Shown here: piece after piece, positions 53,361-63,749 of the stretch | Layout: each line of letters starts with the position of its first letter | How positions within the stretch are numbered: the first letter of the stretch is position 1 | Source: Isoetes taiwanensis | Taxonomy: Eukaryota; Streptophyta; Lycopodiopsida; Isoetales; Isoetaceae | Length of the DNA stretch: 64,000 nucleotides | Assembly (NCBI GenBank): GCA_021234155.1 | Contig: JAJEKV010000168.1 | Span: 429,352 to 493,351 of the forward strand | Reading direction: 5' to 3' | Notes under the pieces: generated by a model | The model's database searches: none | What the model saw: only the letters and a program-made list of their open reading frames with translations | Told to the model about the DNA's origin: nothing | Made by a program: the position numbers and the translations under genes

Positions 53361-53364
53361 TTCC

Positions 53365-54088
53365 CTTCTTTCAATGGCGATTCTCGATCTACAATGATCC
53401 CAAGGTTAGTGGACTGCTTCGCTTTAGTTTAACTGCGGCCAATTTCTCCTATAAGTGCAGAATGATGTTTCTACCCTGTAGTAATCTGTAGTAATCTGTA
53501 GTAACCTGTAACAATCCAGGAAATAATCTGTAGTGTGTTGTAAATCTGCAGTAATCTGTAACAATCTGTAATAATCTTGTAGTAATATGTACCGTAACTA
53601 ATCTGTCCCCTAAGTTTTCCTCGTTACGCTCCTAAGAAAGCCAAATGGCGCCGGTGCGCCATTAGATCAAATAAGCGCTTAGCGCCATTTGTCTCAAAAT
53701 AGCGATCCGCGCTTATTTCGTCAAATGGCGCTGGCCAAGGCTTATTTTGTGGCAAATGGCGCGGGTGCGCTATTTGAACAACCCGCCCCATTTGTCTGTT
53801 TTGTGAAGTTTTTATGCCTATTTCCGCGGGGTTTCTAACAATGTGTGTGTCATTGCATGCTTGCAGGAAAAGGACCTGCGTAACTTCCTCTCGTGGGGAC
53901 GGGTTGTTGCTAGGGGCATGAACCGCATAGAGGGCACATACATGGAAAGAACATTGACTACTTTAAGAACGCCGTCGTGGGAGGTTACCGGCCATAATTC
54001 CATCCCATGTGCTTCCCCTTCCATGTGCAAAAGGATAACGCTGTCGGGCCGTGAGGCACACTTATCGAATGGCCTAGACGTGGCGTGA
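53365..54088 (+). pseudogene. Plus-strand split gene of unknown function
   Basis: A first exon segment (FFQWRFSIYNDPK) ends at AAG|GTTAGT (53404/53405). After a 462-bp intron, the acceptor TGCTTGCAG at 53866 continues EKDLRNFLSWGRVVARGMNR in the same frame to a stop at 54088. The joined junction reads smoothly. The end block CASPSMCKRITLSGREAHLS is repeated in diverged form 240 bp downstream. No ATG is found in frame before the first exon segment, so the 5' end is unknown or lost. The intron contains AAATGGCGC four times and a 10-bp-period CTGTAGTAAT array. The family is not recognised. Confidence 0.45.
53440..53600. repeat. CTGTAGTAAT-type 10-11-bp tandem repeat
   Basis: About a dozen variants of AATCTGTAGT, AATCTGTAAC and CTTGTAGT inside the intron of the plus-strand gene. 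Confidence 0.8.
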
Positions 54089-54860
54089 GAATCGGCCCGA
54101 TGCTACACCCAGATCATCATCCGAGACTAAACCCCCAACCCGCCTAGTAGTTCCTCTACATCATCAACCGCCTCCTACATCTCACCAATGAGCAACACGG
54201 AGAACTTGGTGAACTTATGCAAATGGACAATGTTGTTGTTGGCGAGGTCATAGGCTTAATAGAAGTAGCATCCATGGGAAGGATGTTGATCCACGTAACG
54301 GGTTGTGCAAGTTACCGAGGCCGTGGTGCCAACTCGTGTGCTTCGATTGCATGTGCGGTGCGATAATATGGCAGGGTCAGGGCACATTCATCGAATGGCC
54401 TCGGCGATATACGCCATGGCATTGATGCACCCCATGATGAGACACCAAGATCAAACATGGGGACACCTACCTCATACAACTCATATATAGAATCGTGGGA
54501 GGCGTGCTCGATGCGGATGAAGAGATTGATCCATCGCTGGATTTAGCTACTCTGGTTTGCTCGCGAGAATACCATCGATGATGATGAGCCACCAACTAGT
54601 TACTCAAGAACGTAACTCTTGGAAATGCAAAGGCCACATTCTCCATTCTTGTACTAGAACTAAATATGCGAAGCTATAATTCTATTCAAAGATCCTCGGG
54701 GATGCCGTTGATGATGAATTTTAGGAGACACAAAGGTTGGCCTTTGTGTTGGAAAGGTGCTTCCTAACTAATGAAAGAAGATCCGAGATGTCATGCTTGT
54801 GCGTAAAGGCCAAGTGAGAATGCACTTGTTCTAAGGGGAAAATAGCGATGTGATGTTTGT
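54089..54860 (+). other. Diverged second copy of the plus-gene end module, then spacer
   Basis: At 54300-54430 a frame reads YRGRGANSCASIACA and later HSSNGLG, echoing GHNSIPCASPSMC and AHLSNGLD at 53990-54085. The bases ATCGAATGGCCT are identical. So a coding module is duplicated and decayed. The rest to 54860 has no recognisable gene. Confidence 0.45.
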
Positions 54861-54863
54861 TGG

Positions 54864-55790
54864 ATGGAAGGACCGCCTCACAACATCCGCAAGCTCGAGA
54901 AGCTAAAGAAAATGAGGATATACAGCTTTGAATCATTTGAGGACAACATTCAGGCTCAATTCAAACGAAAGAGGAAGTATACTTACACACATAGGATTCC
55001 AAGAGAGCCCAAGGGGAAAAGCAAAGAGGAAAGGCTATGCTCCACAACTTCAATCAATAAGTTCATGAAGTCAAGTCTGCGCAAAAAATACTTGCAACAA
55101 GAAACTTACCAAGCATCAAGTACGTGAATTAAGAAAAGAATTTTTATCCCAACCATACAATGCAAGGGTTACCTTTTTTTTTTTTGACGCGGCCGAAAGT
55201 GTGACTTACACAGAGAAGGAGAGGACAGATAGTGCTCAAGGGGATGGAATTCGTCGGGGGTCAAGTGGCGATGGCTTTAGGTATCGGTCGACCAACATTT
55301 TACAATTGGAGAAAGAGATATGAAGCAGGTGCAAAGGTAGCCAACATGGTAATACCGGCTCTAAGAAGCCCGGATCCACTACACCGCCAATCAATGTGTG
55401 TTGGGCAGATTCATTCAGAGAATGCCAAAGTATTCCCCATAGGAGCAAAAAGAGGTAGAGATGATGTAAGAGAAAATGTACGCTAAGCTTCCTTCCATTC
55501 TTAATAAGAAGCTTATACATAAAGAAGTTGGAGTTCATCGTTGAAGAAGAGCTTACAGAACAACCAGAAACCTTGAACTCTTTTATAGTATATGGAAGAG
55601 GGAATTTCCGGATGTTAGCATTGCAAAAAATACAGCCTTCTCTAAATGCAACATCTGCGTGGGTAATTAAGCAAAAAGTTGGAAAAACAAAAGATACAAG
55701 AGAGAGACGGAATCTTGCAATTCAACGTCGGGCTCATATGCTAGAGCAAATTCTCTGCGTAAGTCAATATTGGCATTGAGAGCATTGTCA
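54864..55790 (+). pseudogene. DUF7869-type transposon gene, N-terminal remains
   Basis: Frames encode EDNIQAQFKRKRKYTYTHRI and STTSINKFMKSSLRKKYLQ (54864-55127), an acceptor-like stretch and TYTEKERTDSAQGDG (near 55200), then VEEELTEQPETLNSFIVYGR and RNLAIQRRAHMLEQIL (55528-55779). The order and spacing fit the N-terminal half of the protein whose catalytic-like part follows. Stops and frame changes are frequent. Confidence 0.45.
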
Positions 55791-55919
55791 CAAATGGTCT
55801 CCGTAAAAATCATCTATGTATAATACATGATAAGATGGATCGTGTTAAGACTTTAGTGCCTAGAAGTCATCATCTAGCAAAAATCAGATGGAGAGGTGAT
55901 CGCTTGAAGAGCAGCGGTT

Positions 55920-57250
55920 TGACAGAGCTCTAACTCATGGGCATGGTGGTCGTGCCTATGGTCATTTCTCACTTGATTTATGGAAAGATGATTCAAACTT
56001 CCATATTGGTTCACTTTCTAGGATATTGCATAACTTGGAATTGGTACCGGAGGACAAGATAGGTGACTTATGTGGAAGTAAGCCCGCAGATTGCAAATGG
56101 ATGCAAGCAAATAAGGATACCAATCCTTTGAAGAACAAACTTGCTTCTATGGCGTAAGTATTGCCAAATGCTTCAACTACAACGAATCCTGAGGCGCTCA
56201 ACCCTCTCCCAAAATCTCTATTTGCAACTTGATAATGCATCGTGGCAAAACAAAAATAGGTATGTCTTTTCATACTTATCTTATTTGACTTGGCTTAAGG
56301 TCTTTGATGAGATCCAAGTGGGCTTTATGATGGTCGGCCACACCCATGATGATATTGATGCTTTATTTGGAAATTTTTCAACCTTGATGAGTTCATCTGA
56401 TGCTTTGACACTACCGTGAGCTACTTTACTTGTTCAAAGAAGTGCAATGCGAAATCTCCAATTCCATACTTTATTGATGAAGTTCCAAATTGGAAGGCTT
56501 TTGTGAAGGGATTCATCCTGATAAGGGCCAACGCCTTGGTTGGGCATAATTGAACCATTGCTCTTCAAATTTAAGATGGCGGAGATTGGCCTCGTTATGC
56601 AATACTGAAATGCGCCCTACACATAAAGAGTATTTTCCAAAGAAGGTTCTCCGTGAGTTAGAATGTGGAAAGAGGATGAACATGGTCAGCCAATGATACC
56701 AAGTGGTGTGCCACAAAATATTCCTCCTAGACCAACATTGAAAGATCTTCCGGGGTTGAAGGATAGCATCAACAAATACATCTCCCTATGGAAGGACATA
56801 TGTAAGAATCAAGAAAGTAGCTTGTTTGCAAGGCAATACACGGCAAGTGTTGAGTATTGGAGCCAAACTTCTTATCTCTTTGGGATGTTGCTCGGGACGC
56901 CCTCAAAATGATGCATTTTGGCCACAAACAAGACAAGCTCCTCTAGAACAAACAAAGATTTGTTCCGCAGAGGTCGACGATTCCGCCTTGGTCACACGAC
57001 CTTTACCATCTTATTGTGGCCCGGCCGATGGTCAGCCCAAAGGTTGCCTCTTGAAGAGTTTGATCCTCACGCACATGTGACAAAGGGTATGTTTGTTCTA
57101 GTCGGACACGAGATGATAACACCGCAAACTTGGTTAGGATATGCAGGAGAGAATGCCGTTTTGATCCGAATCTACATATTTTGGCCATATTTTTGTATCG
57201 CGGGTGGAAGCCTACTGGAGGGGACTACAAAGACCGCTTGACTAAGCGTA
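55920..57250 (+). pseudogene. DUF7869-type transposon gene, core remains
   Basis: The key block is LQLDNASWQNKNRYVFSYLS followed by FDEIQVGFMMVGHTHDDIDA and LFGNFS. L.LDN...NKNRY.F..L and VGFL.VGHTH..ID..F are the hallmarks of the DUF7869 family found in repeat-associated proteins of many eukaryotes, probably an RNase H-like transposase core (inference). Downstream QPMIPSGVPQNIPPRPTLKD, ARQYTASVEYW and HVTKGMFVLVGHEMI continue the protein in shifted frames. No element ends were identified. Confidence 0.7.
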
Positions 57251-59237
57251 TGCCTAATCCTTCCGATCCTTCAAGGTACGCGAAAATTTAGATGCCATTC
57301 ATTATGCTTGGGATGCCAATGGCAAGAGGCCGAAAACAAATCCAAATTCCAAAATATATTGTAGACATGTGGAAAGACATAGCACATTGTTCATCTTAAT
57401 ACATGAGATCTTGTACTTGTAATACATATCTTTCATCTTAATACATAAGATCTTGTACATTACTATATTTGTGATCATATATAATCTGCTACATCTTTAA
57501 TATATAAATGCATACATGATTCATAGATAAGATGGTCGAAGTGCTTATATGTTGAATGTGATTCAATCATCTTCAGATCTCAGTAGTAGTGATCCCCGAT
57601 ATTTCATAGCTCATGCGCCAGAAAGCCATATCGATGGATCATAACACGAATTGACGCAGGGCAATGAATCTCACCAAAGCTTTTCTTCGCAAGTAGGGAT
57701 CAAGAAGAATATGCCTATCTAGGCAACCAACAAGATCGAGTGGCTCATTGAGCACTTGATCGCCTCGATGTGGTGAAATGTAAGAAGGCAAATAATCCAT
57801 GGGAGATGAATGATCTCTAGCCCCGAATGGAGCTGTTTTTATAGTGAAGTAAAAATTATTGATGTGAATTATTGGGGTGGATCAGAAGCCATCATTGAGC
57901 CGTATACAAGTATCATGTACTCATACGTATGATTCTATCATGTACTCGATTCTATACATCAACTAATATTCACTATGCTTATATTATATATATCCCAATG
58001 GATACACAAAATCATAAGTGCTTATATTATTATATCCTAACTGTATACATATCATAGATGATTCACTTTCGTCATTGCCGCTTGACTAATATAGGTGTGA
58101 TTGAAAATAAAAGACGACTTGCATAGTTCATAGGTACTCATAGGTACTCATGTCATTATTATATCCTTAGCGTATACGATTCACTCATCATCAACATCAA
58201 AGCACGGATGCTATTCAGCTCAAAGATCTCCCCGATCGGGAAGCCAATAAAGGTGGACCTTAACACGAGTGAGCTTCTTGCAAGCACTTTCATGGACCAT
58301 CTGCTTTGGATCGCAGCCATGGATCAAGTTTGATACCATTTCAGTAGCATTCACACGTATCATTATAGCTAAGGTAGCACCTCAAGGATTGGATGTTCTC
58401 TCGGACGATCGGGCAAGGAAGCCATGGGAGATGAATGAGCTCTACCACCGGATGGAGCTGCTTTTATAGTGAAGTAAAATTATTGATGTGAATTATTCAT
58501 TATACGAGTACCATACATGTATATGATTCAATAATTTCTATGTATATACTATCAATAATTTTGGTGAGTATGTATACCATCAATAATTTTGGTGGGTATA
58601 AATATACATCAAATTGCCGAGTGCAGCAACATTGGCCTCCGTCTAGCTATGACTTATTCTGGTCTTGAACGTGATTCTATCACTTGCAAGATGAATCATG
58701 AGGACTTCAAGCGGTGCCGCGAGCGAGATATACCGCTTGAAGACTGGCTCACCACTGTTGCTCTCAATCCTCGCCATTATCCTGATCCCGTCGATGTTAT
58801 CATCCATCTCCTGTGGAATAGGGAGTATCAAATGTTCATGATCGAAAGGATCTCTAGCGCCTTCTGCTAGTTCTGATCATTCAGAGTAATAGTAGAAGAA
58901 TAATATTACTTGTTATCTTATTGTAATCTGGTTGTGTTAGTATACAACAGGTACACATAACCTTTTGTAATACACATAACCGTAATATAAGTAATAGTAA
59001 AATAATAGTACTTGTTATCTTATTGTAATCTGGTTGTACTCTTATTGTTATCTTATTGTAATCTTATTGTTATCAGGTATACATAACCTTTTGTAATACA
59101 CATAACCATAGTATGCAACAGGTATACATAACCTTTTGTAATACACATGACCATACTATAAGTATTGAGGTATACATAACCCTCCAAGGTATACTATATA
59201 AAAATTATTCCAACTTGTCTTCAGAATTCCAACTTTA
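57251..59237. other. Spacer with local duplications and one short ORF
   Basis: A block with CCATGGGAGATGAATGA.CTC and TTTTATAGTGAAGTAAAA occurs at 57795-57870 and again at 58421-58500. The surrounding 300 bp are also related (CCCCGAT, TAACACGA), so a ~620-bp unit is duplicated and diverged. A 93-codon plus ORF at 58589-58870 (HEDFKRCRERDIPLEDWLTT, PDPVDVIIHLLWNREYQMF) looks protein-like but is unassigned. From 58900 to 59190 ATACATAACCTTTTGTAATACACATAACC-type units repeat three to four times (given here only as a description of a ~30-bp period). Confidence 0.45.
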
Positions 59238-59263
59238 ATGAAACTCTGCTTTTTCATGTTTTT

Positions 59264-59710
59264 TGTTGATGTTTGGGGTTCTTGGCATCACCTTGCAGCA
59301 GCAGTCCATGACTGCCGGATGCCACAAGGCTGCCACAAATGCTCATGGATCAACAAAAGAAGGTGGGAAGAAACTCCAAGAACAAGAACAAAGCAAAGAA
59401 TGAACAAAACTGAATCATATTGATGCTCCAAAAGGAGGTGCTCCAAAACGTGAGCAAAAACCTAAACAATGAGAGGAAATGCTCTCTCTAAATAGTAGAG
59501 CAAAACCCTAACCCTAACTGACATCTCACCGTCCACAGATCTAGGCTAAATGTGGGCCATAGATTGTGGGGTCCAATATGACAAATACATGTGGCATATG
59601 CCACCTACCATATATATGGGTTAAATCTGGGCCCTAGATCAAGTGGTCCAATGTGATGAATACATGTGGCCTATGCCACTCATACATATGTTTAGCCCAA
59701 AGGGCTAACA
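59264..59710 (-). mobile_element. 447-bp LTR, copy 2 (minus strand 3' LTR)
   Basis: The same TG...CA ends and length as copies 1 and 3, followed by the polypurine tract and internal sequence on the right. The 13 bases before it (TTTCATGTTTTTT) are also shared with copy 1 although the wider flanks differ. Confidence 0.88.
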
Positions 59711-61200
59711 CTCCCCCCCACCACACCAAACTATGTAGAACCTTTATAACATCAGGTTAAACATTTACAACAGTGTCCAAAGTGAGGGGAAATAATGAGA
59801 ATGTCGCCGAAGTCTTGAAAAAAATGCCAATGTCGATGAAGTACAAAAATCGTAAGAGGTTGAGAAGGCTGTCACCACTTCTCTTGAGCTTGCCACAAGC
59901 TCCTTTAAAGCCAGAGAAGTCGAATCTAAGGTTGAGAAGGCTGTCACCACTTCTCATAGAGCTTGCCACTTAGCTCCGAATACATGCGCCAATGAAAGTG
60001 TCTTGTAATGAGTTGAACAAAAATGAGAAAACAAAAATTGTTGAAGGGGCGGAAGGCCCTAAGGCATCTTCACGCCATTTTTGAACTTGAAAGAGTTGAA
60101 ACATAAGTGATTGAAGGGGCGGAAGGCCCTAAGTCATCTTCACGCCATTTGTTGAACTTGAAAGAGTTTGAGCAGATAGTTGAACTTGAAGGAGTTGAAA
60201 TTGAAGGGGCGGAAGACCATAAGTCATCTTCACGCCATTGGTTGAACTTGAAAGATGCTCAACCGCCATGTACGATGGACGGCCGAAATGGATTGAAAAA
60301 AGTTGTCTCTCAAACGCCCTGCACGATGAGATATGCTTGAATGTTGAGAAAAGATTGCTGAAAAAAGGCCTACACAAGCCATAGGGCTGTGTGAAGTTTG
60401 TTGATACAAGGGTGCAAAGAAGATCGCCAAGAATGTGGCAAAAGATGAGGCGTCCCCCAAAATGTGCCCAAATTATGCTCAAGATGCTTCTTGCGTCAAA
60501 AGTTGATCAAAAGTTGTGCTCGAAGTCACGCCGTGAGGGGCCGTGACAGATTGTTGAAATCACACCGTTGGGCTATGATGTTTGAAGTCCTAGTTGCATG
60601 AAATTTTACCTCCAAAGGCATAATGGTAGGACGAGATATCTGGTATGAGAAAAAAAGGGCTTCAATATTAGAAGGGGTGGAAAACACCAAAATGTGGCCC
60701 ATCTTGAATGGTCGTTTAATTCTCTCTATAGAGAAAAGTCATAAAAGGTCGAAAAAAGATCGTGACAATATGTTAACAATAGAGAGTTTAGGAGAAACTC
60801 AAAATTTTCCACGCCGTGGGGCCGTGGATATTGAAGTATTGATTTGCATGTTATGTTCTCTGGCTGTTGTGGGTCACGTGTCCCACGCAATGAAGTGGTG
60901 CCACGCCCCTGATAGGCCGTAGGCTCTATTTGACCCACACCGTGGGAGGCCGTGGATGCACTAAAGGCAAAAGATGGTGGCACGCCGTGAGAGGCCGTGA
61001 CGCCGTGGGAGGCCACGCTGCCGTGTGAGGTTCCACGCCGTGATGGGCCGTGGGGGCTCTGACGCTGAGGGCACGCTTCCACGAAAGGAGCACGCCGGAA
61101 TGGATATGTGCATTCTGAAGCCACGCCGTGATGGCCGTGGGCTTGTTGATCATGGAAGGTCGAAGTGAGAAGCCACGCCGTGATGGCCGTGGGCTTTGCA
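59711..61200 (-). mobile_element. Internal 3' end of the minus-strand LTR element, copy 2
   Basis: The stretch 59711-60698 is nearly identical to copy 1, apart from a 14-base deletion near 60085 relative to it and scattered single changes. Beyond 60698, where copy 1 stops, the sequence continues with repeated CACGCCGTG...GGCCGTG palindromes (60525-60547, 60809-60827, 60981-61000, 61033-61053, 61121-61141, 61173-61193). These relate it to the same element, since one already lies in the shared part. No gag or pol is recognised. Confidence 0.7.
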
Positions 61201-62751
61201 TGCTAGAGGTGGAGTTGTAAACATATTGCTTACCTGAGGATCGACTCTACAACTAGAGCGTGGTGTCAAAATTTGGAGTCTGAGCTCTGTTCGATTTAGC
61301 TGATGGAAGACTCTGGTGCTTGCCATAGTTTTACAGAGCGAAATTGGTGAATCCATGGCTAATTGGCATAACAAATCCATGGGGCTTTTGAGGAAAATGG
61401 AGCGAGCTTGCTGCAAACGACATACCCCAGAAGATTGAAGTATTGATGCAAAAAATTTTGTGTTTGGTGCTTGTTTGCCGAGGTAAAACCATGTTCCTGC
61501 GTTTTCGTGGGCTCTGAGACAAAATGCCTGTGGAAGGATGCAGATTCTCTGACTAAAACTTGCATGTGTTGTGCTAAAAAACGACTGGGTTGTTCTCCAA
61601 TAATAGCGAAATGGGTTGAATCATTGATGAGGACAGAAAGGTCCTTATATTTGGTTTGAACGAAAAGGGTGAAGTGCCCCTGTATTGTTCCTGCTGTGTG
61701 CATAGAGCTCGAAGTCAGAGCATGAAATCAGGGTGTTGAATCACTAGAGGCAGCTGCATGGTGCATCGTGATTTATGCCCTTGTTTTGCTTCAAAGGTAA
61801 ATCAACTTTTGGCAGTCAGGTGCGTGCCTTAAAACGCCGAGAAGACTTGGATGGGGTCTTGGATATAGCCATAGGAAAGTTGTGACTCATCCAGATGCTT
61901 AGCAAATGCAAAGAATCATTGTTTTTCATCCAATCATCGGATCCCGCAGGGCAGTACTGGAGTTTGGGTCATGAAATTTGAAAACACCCAAAAGATTGGT
62001 CGAGATTTTGCACTGTAACAGTTGAACTGCAGAGAAATAGGAACGAGTAAAACGCAGAGGAACTGGAGGCCATGGATGCTGTGTGATTATGCCGAAACTA
62101 GAAGATCATGTATGTCACAGGTAAACCGGTCTGCTGAACAATATTGAGGACTTACTTTTGAGGGAAAATAGAAGCCAAGAGTATTCCGTTGGTGTGAACG
62201 CCTACTTCGTGGTGTTGCTTATGCACCATACAATGAAGAAATCGCCACTAAAAGCTCACAAACGCATCTCCTCCGCAAGACCCAAATAAGAAAAATATCG
62301 TTCGAGAATATTTAGCCAAGATTTGATGGTACTGGAGCCTGCAGCCCAAGAAATTAATTGTACTGCCAGTGGGAACATGGAGAAGAAGAAATGTATGCGC
62401 TGTAAGAGACGAATAACATTGAGTGGAACATACTGTCGACCATGAACCCAATTAAATAGAACACCATGAACCCAATTAAATAGAAATGTAGATATGTTTC
62501 TTTGCTGGAATGTGCACACGTAATGTAGGAGAGCAAATATAATATCGATGATGAACCTAGATGTCAAATAGAAACCTTATAGACTACAACTAGTATTGCC
62601 CCTTTCTGAAATATGGACAAATATCAGAAATGAGAATCCAAGAAAGTGTCGATGTAGAACCAATTTTTTTTTGCTTGAAAACTTTTGGAGATGCTTGAAA
62701 AGCAAACAAAGGATGATCATGAGCCCAAGAGACCCCGGCATGAGGTGCCAG
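61201..62751. other. Unassigned sequence between LTR copies 2 and 3
   Basis: Possibly the 5' part of the copy 2 element or flanking DNA. No domain is recognised in either strand. A short direct repeat ATGAACCCAATTAAATAGAA occurs twice at 62443-62486. Frames are short and not protein-like. Confidence 0.4.
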
Positions 62752-63198
62752 TGTTGATGTTTGGGGTTCTTGGCATCACCTTGCAGCAGCAGTCCATGAC
62801 TGCCGGATGCCACAAGGCTGCCACAAATGCTCATGGATCAACAAAAGAAGGTGGGAAGAAACTCCAAGAACAAGAACAAAGCAAAGAATGAACAAAACTG
62901 AATCATATTGATGCTCCAAAAGGAGGTGCTCCAAAACGTGAGCAAAAACCTAAACAATGAGAGGAAATGCTCTCTCTAAATAGTAGAGCAAAACCCTAAC
63001 CCTAACTGACATCTCACCGTCCACAGATCTAGGCTAAATGTGGGCCATAGATTGTGGGGTCCAATATGACAAATACATGTGGCATATGCCACCTACCATA
63101 TATATGGGTTAAATCTGGGCCCTAGATCAAGTGGTCCAATGTGATGAATACATGTGGCCTATGCCACTCATACATATGTTTAGCCCAAAGGGCTAACA
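62752..63198. mobile_element. 447-bp LTR, copy 3 (solo LTR)
   Basis: A complete TGTTGATG...GGGCTAACA unit without polypurine tract or internal sequence on either side, so it is a solo LTR left by recombination. The immediate flanks (GCCAG left, TTTTT right) do not form a target duplication, so it may have been rearranged further. Confidence 0.85.
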
Positions 63199-63239
63199 TT
63201 TTTGTAAGGCATGCATCAATTTTGATTGGCCTGCTTGTG

Positions 63240-63660
63240 AGAATGCTGATCATTGTGGCAGGTGGGAGTTGAGAAAACTAGAGCCTACAAACAGGGACAA
63301 TGTTGAAGAAGATGGGTACGAGGCAGAGGACTTGTGGGCAAATGACGTGGACAATGTGGATGAGACAGTGCAGGTTGGAGATTATTTTGCATCATTCACA
63401 TCCCCAGACAATTATGAAAGGGTCCCTTATTATCTCATCCAAAGGTACGTAAGGAAACATGCCCTCAAGAAGACACCAAGGATGACTATGGAAATGAATT
63501 TTATTGTGGTAATGAAGTTATAGCTGGTAACTACTTTGAATTGATTCCCGATTGCCATCAAAAGTACAAAGCTTATTCAAGGAAAGAAAGCTCTTGTCCA
63601 TCCCGAAATCAAGAATTGGGGTGAGATTTCCATTGCACCAAACAAACATAAGATTAAAGG
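63240..63660 (+). pseudogene. Unassigned protein-like fragment
   Basis: The frame from about 63260 reads RKLEPTNRDNVEEDGYEAED, VQVGDYFASFTSPDNYERVP and, after a shift near 63480, DYGNEFYCGNEVIAGNYFEL. The two halves both contain V..GDYF or V.AGNYFEL, consistent with one protein with a 1-base break. A GTGGCAG|GTGGGAG stretch at 63254-63268 may be a splice acceptor. It recalls C-terminal regions of repeat-associated proteins (such as the DUF7869 neighbours), but I cannot assign it. Confidence 0.35.
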
Positions 63661-63749
63661 TACATCTTATGCATATGAACCCGACTAACTATTGGCATGA
63701 AATGTTGCCGGAAATTTGCCGAGATTGTAGAATCTATGTAATACGTTAA

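Larger units (their letters stand above)
52455..53364. promoter_or_regulatory. Intergenic region between divergent split genes
   Basis: On the minus side, GGCGCTTAGAGAGAGAA repeats (52530-52570) and one AAATGGCGC. At 52735-52905 four AT-rich units of about 45 bp (AATTTTAAAATTTGAATTCC with GC-rich spacers CCCGTCCGCC) alternate. On the plus side a CTTTATAAAAT TATA-like box at 52928-52938 lies upstream of the plus gene. At 53150-53350 TTCATTTCATAGCGG.GCGCTTC units of about 20-35 bp repeat six to eight times. A bidirectional promoter is possible. Confidence 0.5.
48060..53762. repeat. Dispersed 9-mer AAATGGCGC / GCGCCATTT, at least 18 copies
   Basis: Exact copies were noted starting at 48060, 48193, 49956, 49989, 50043, 51682, 51727, 51755, 51767, 51794, 51998, 52111, 52124, 52666, 53643, 53682, 53723 and 53754. 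All lie in introns or flanks of the two split genes here: 3 in a 166-bp intron, 8 in an 849-bp intron, 4 in the 462-bp intron of the plus gene, 3 outside. None is in the exons. Many occur as facing pairs giving hairpins (AAATGGCGC...GCGCCATTT). Variants with GCGCTATTT add further copies. Confidence 0.88.
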
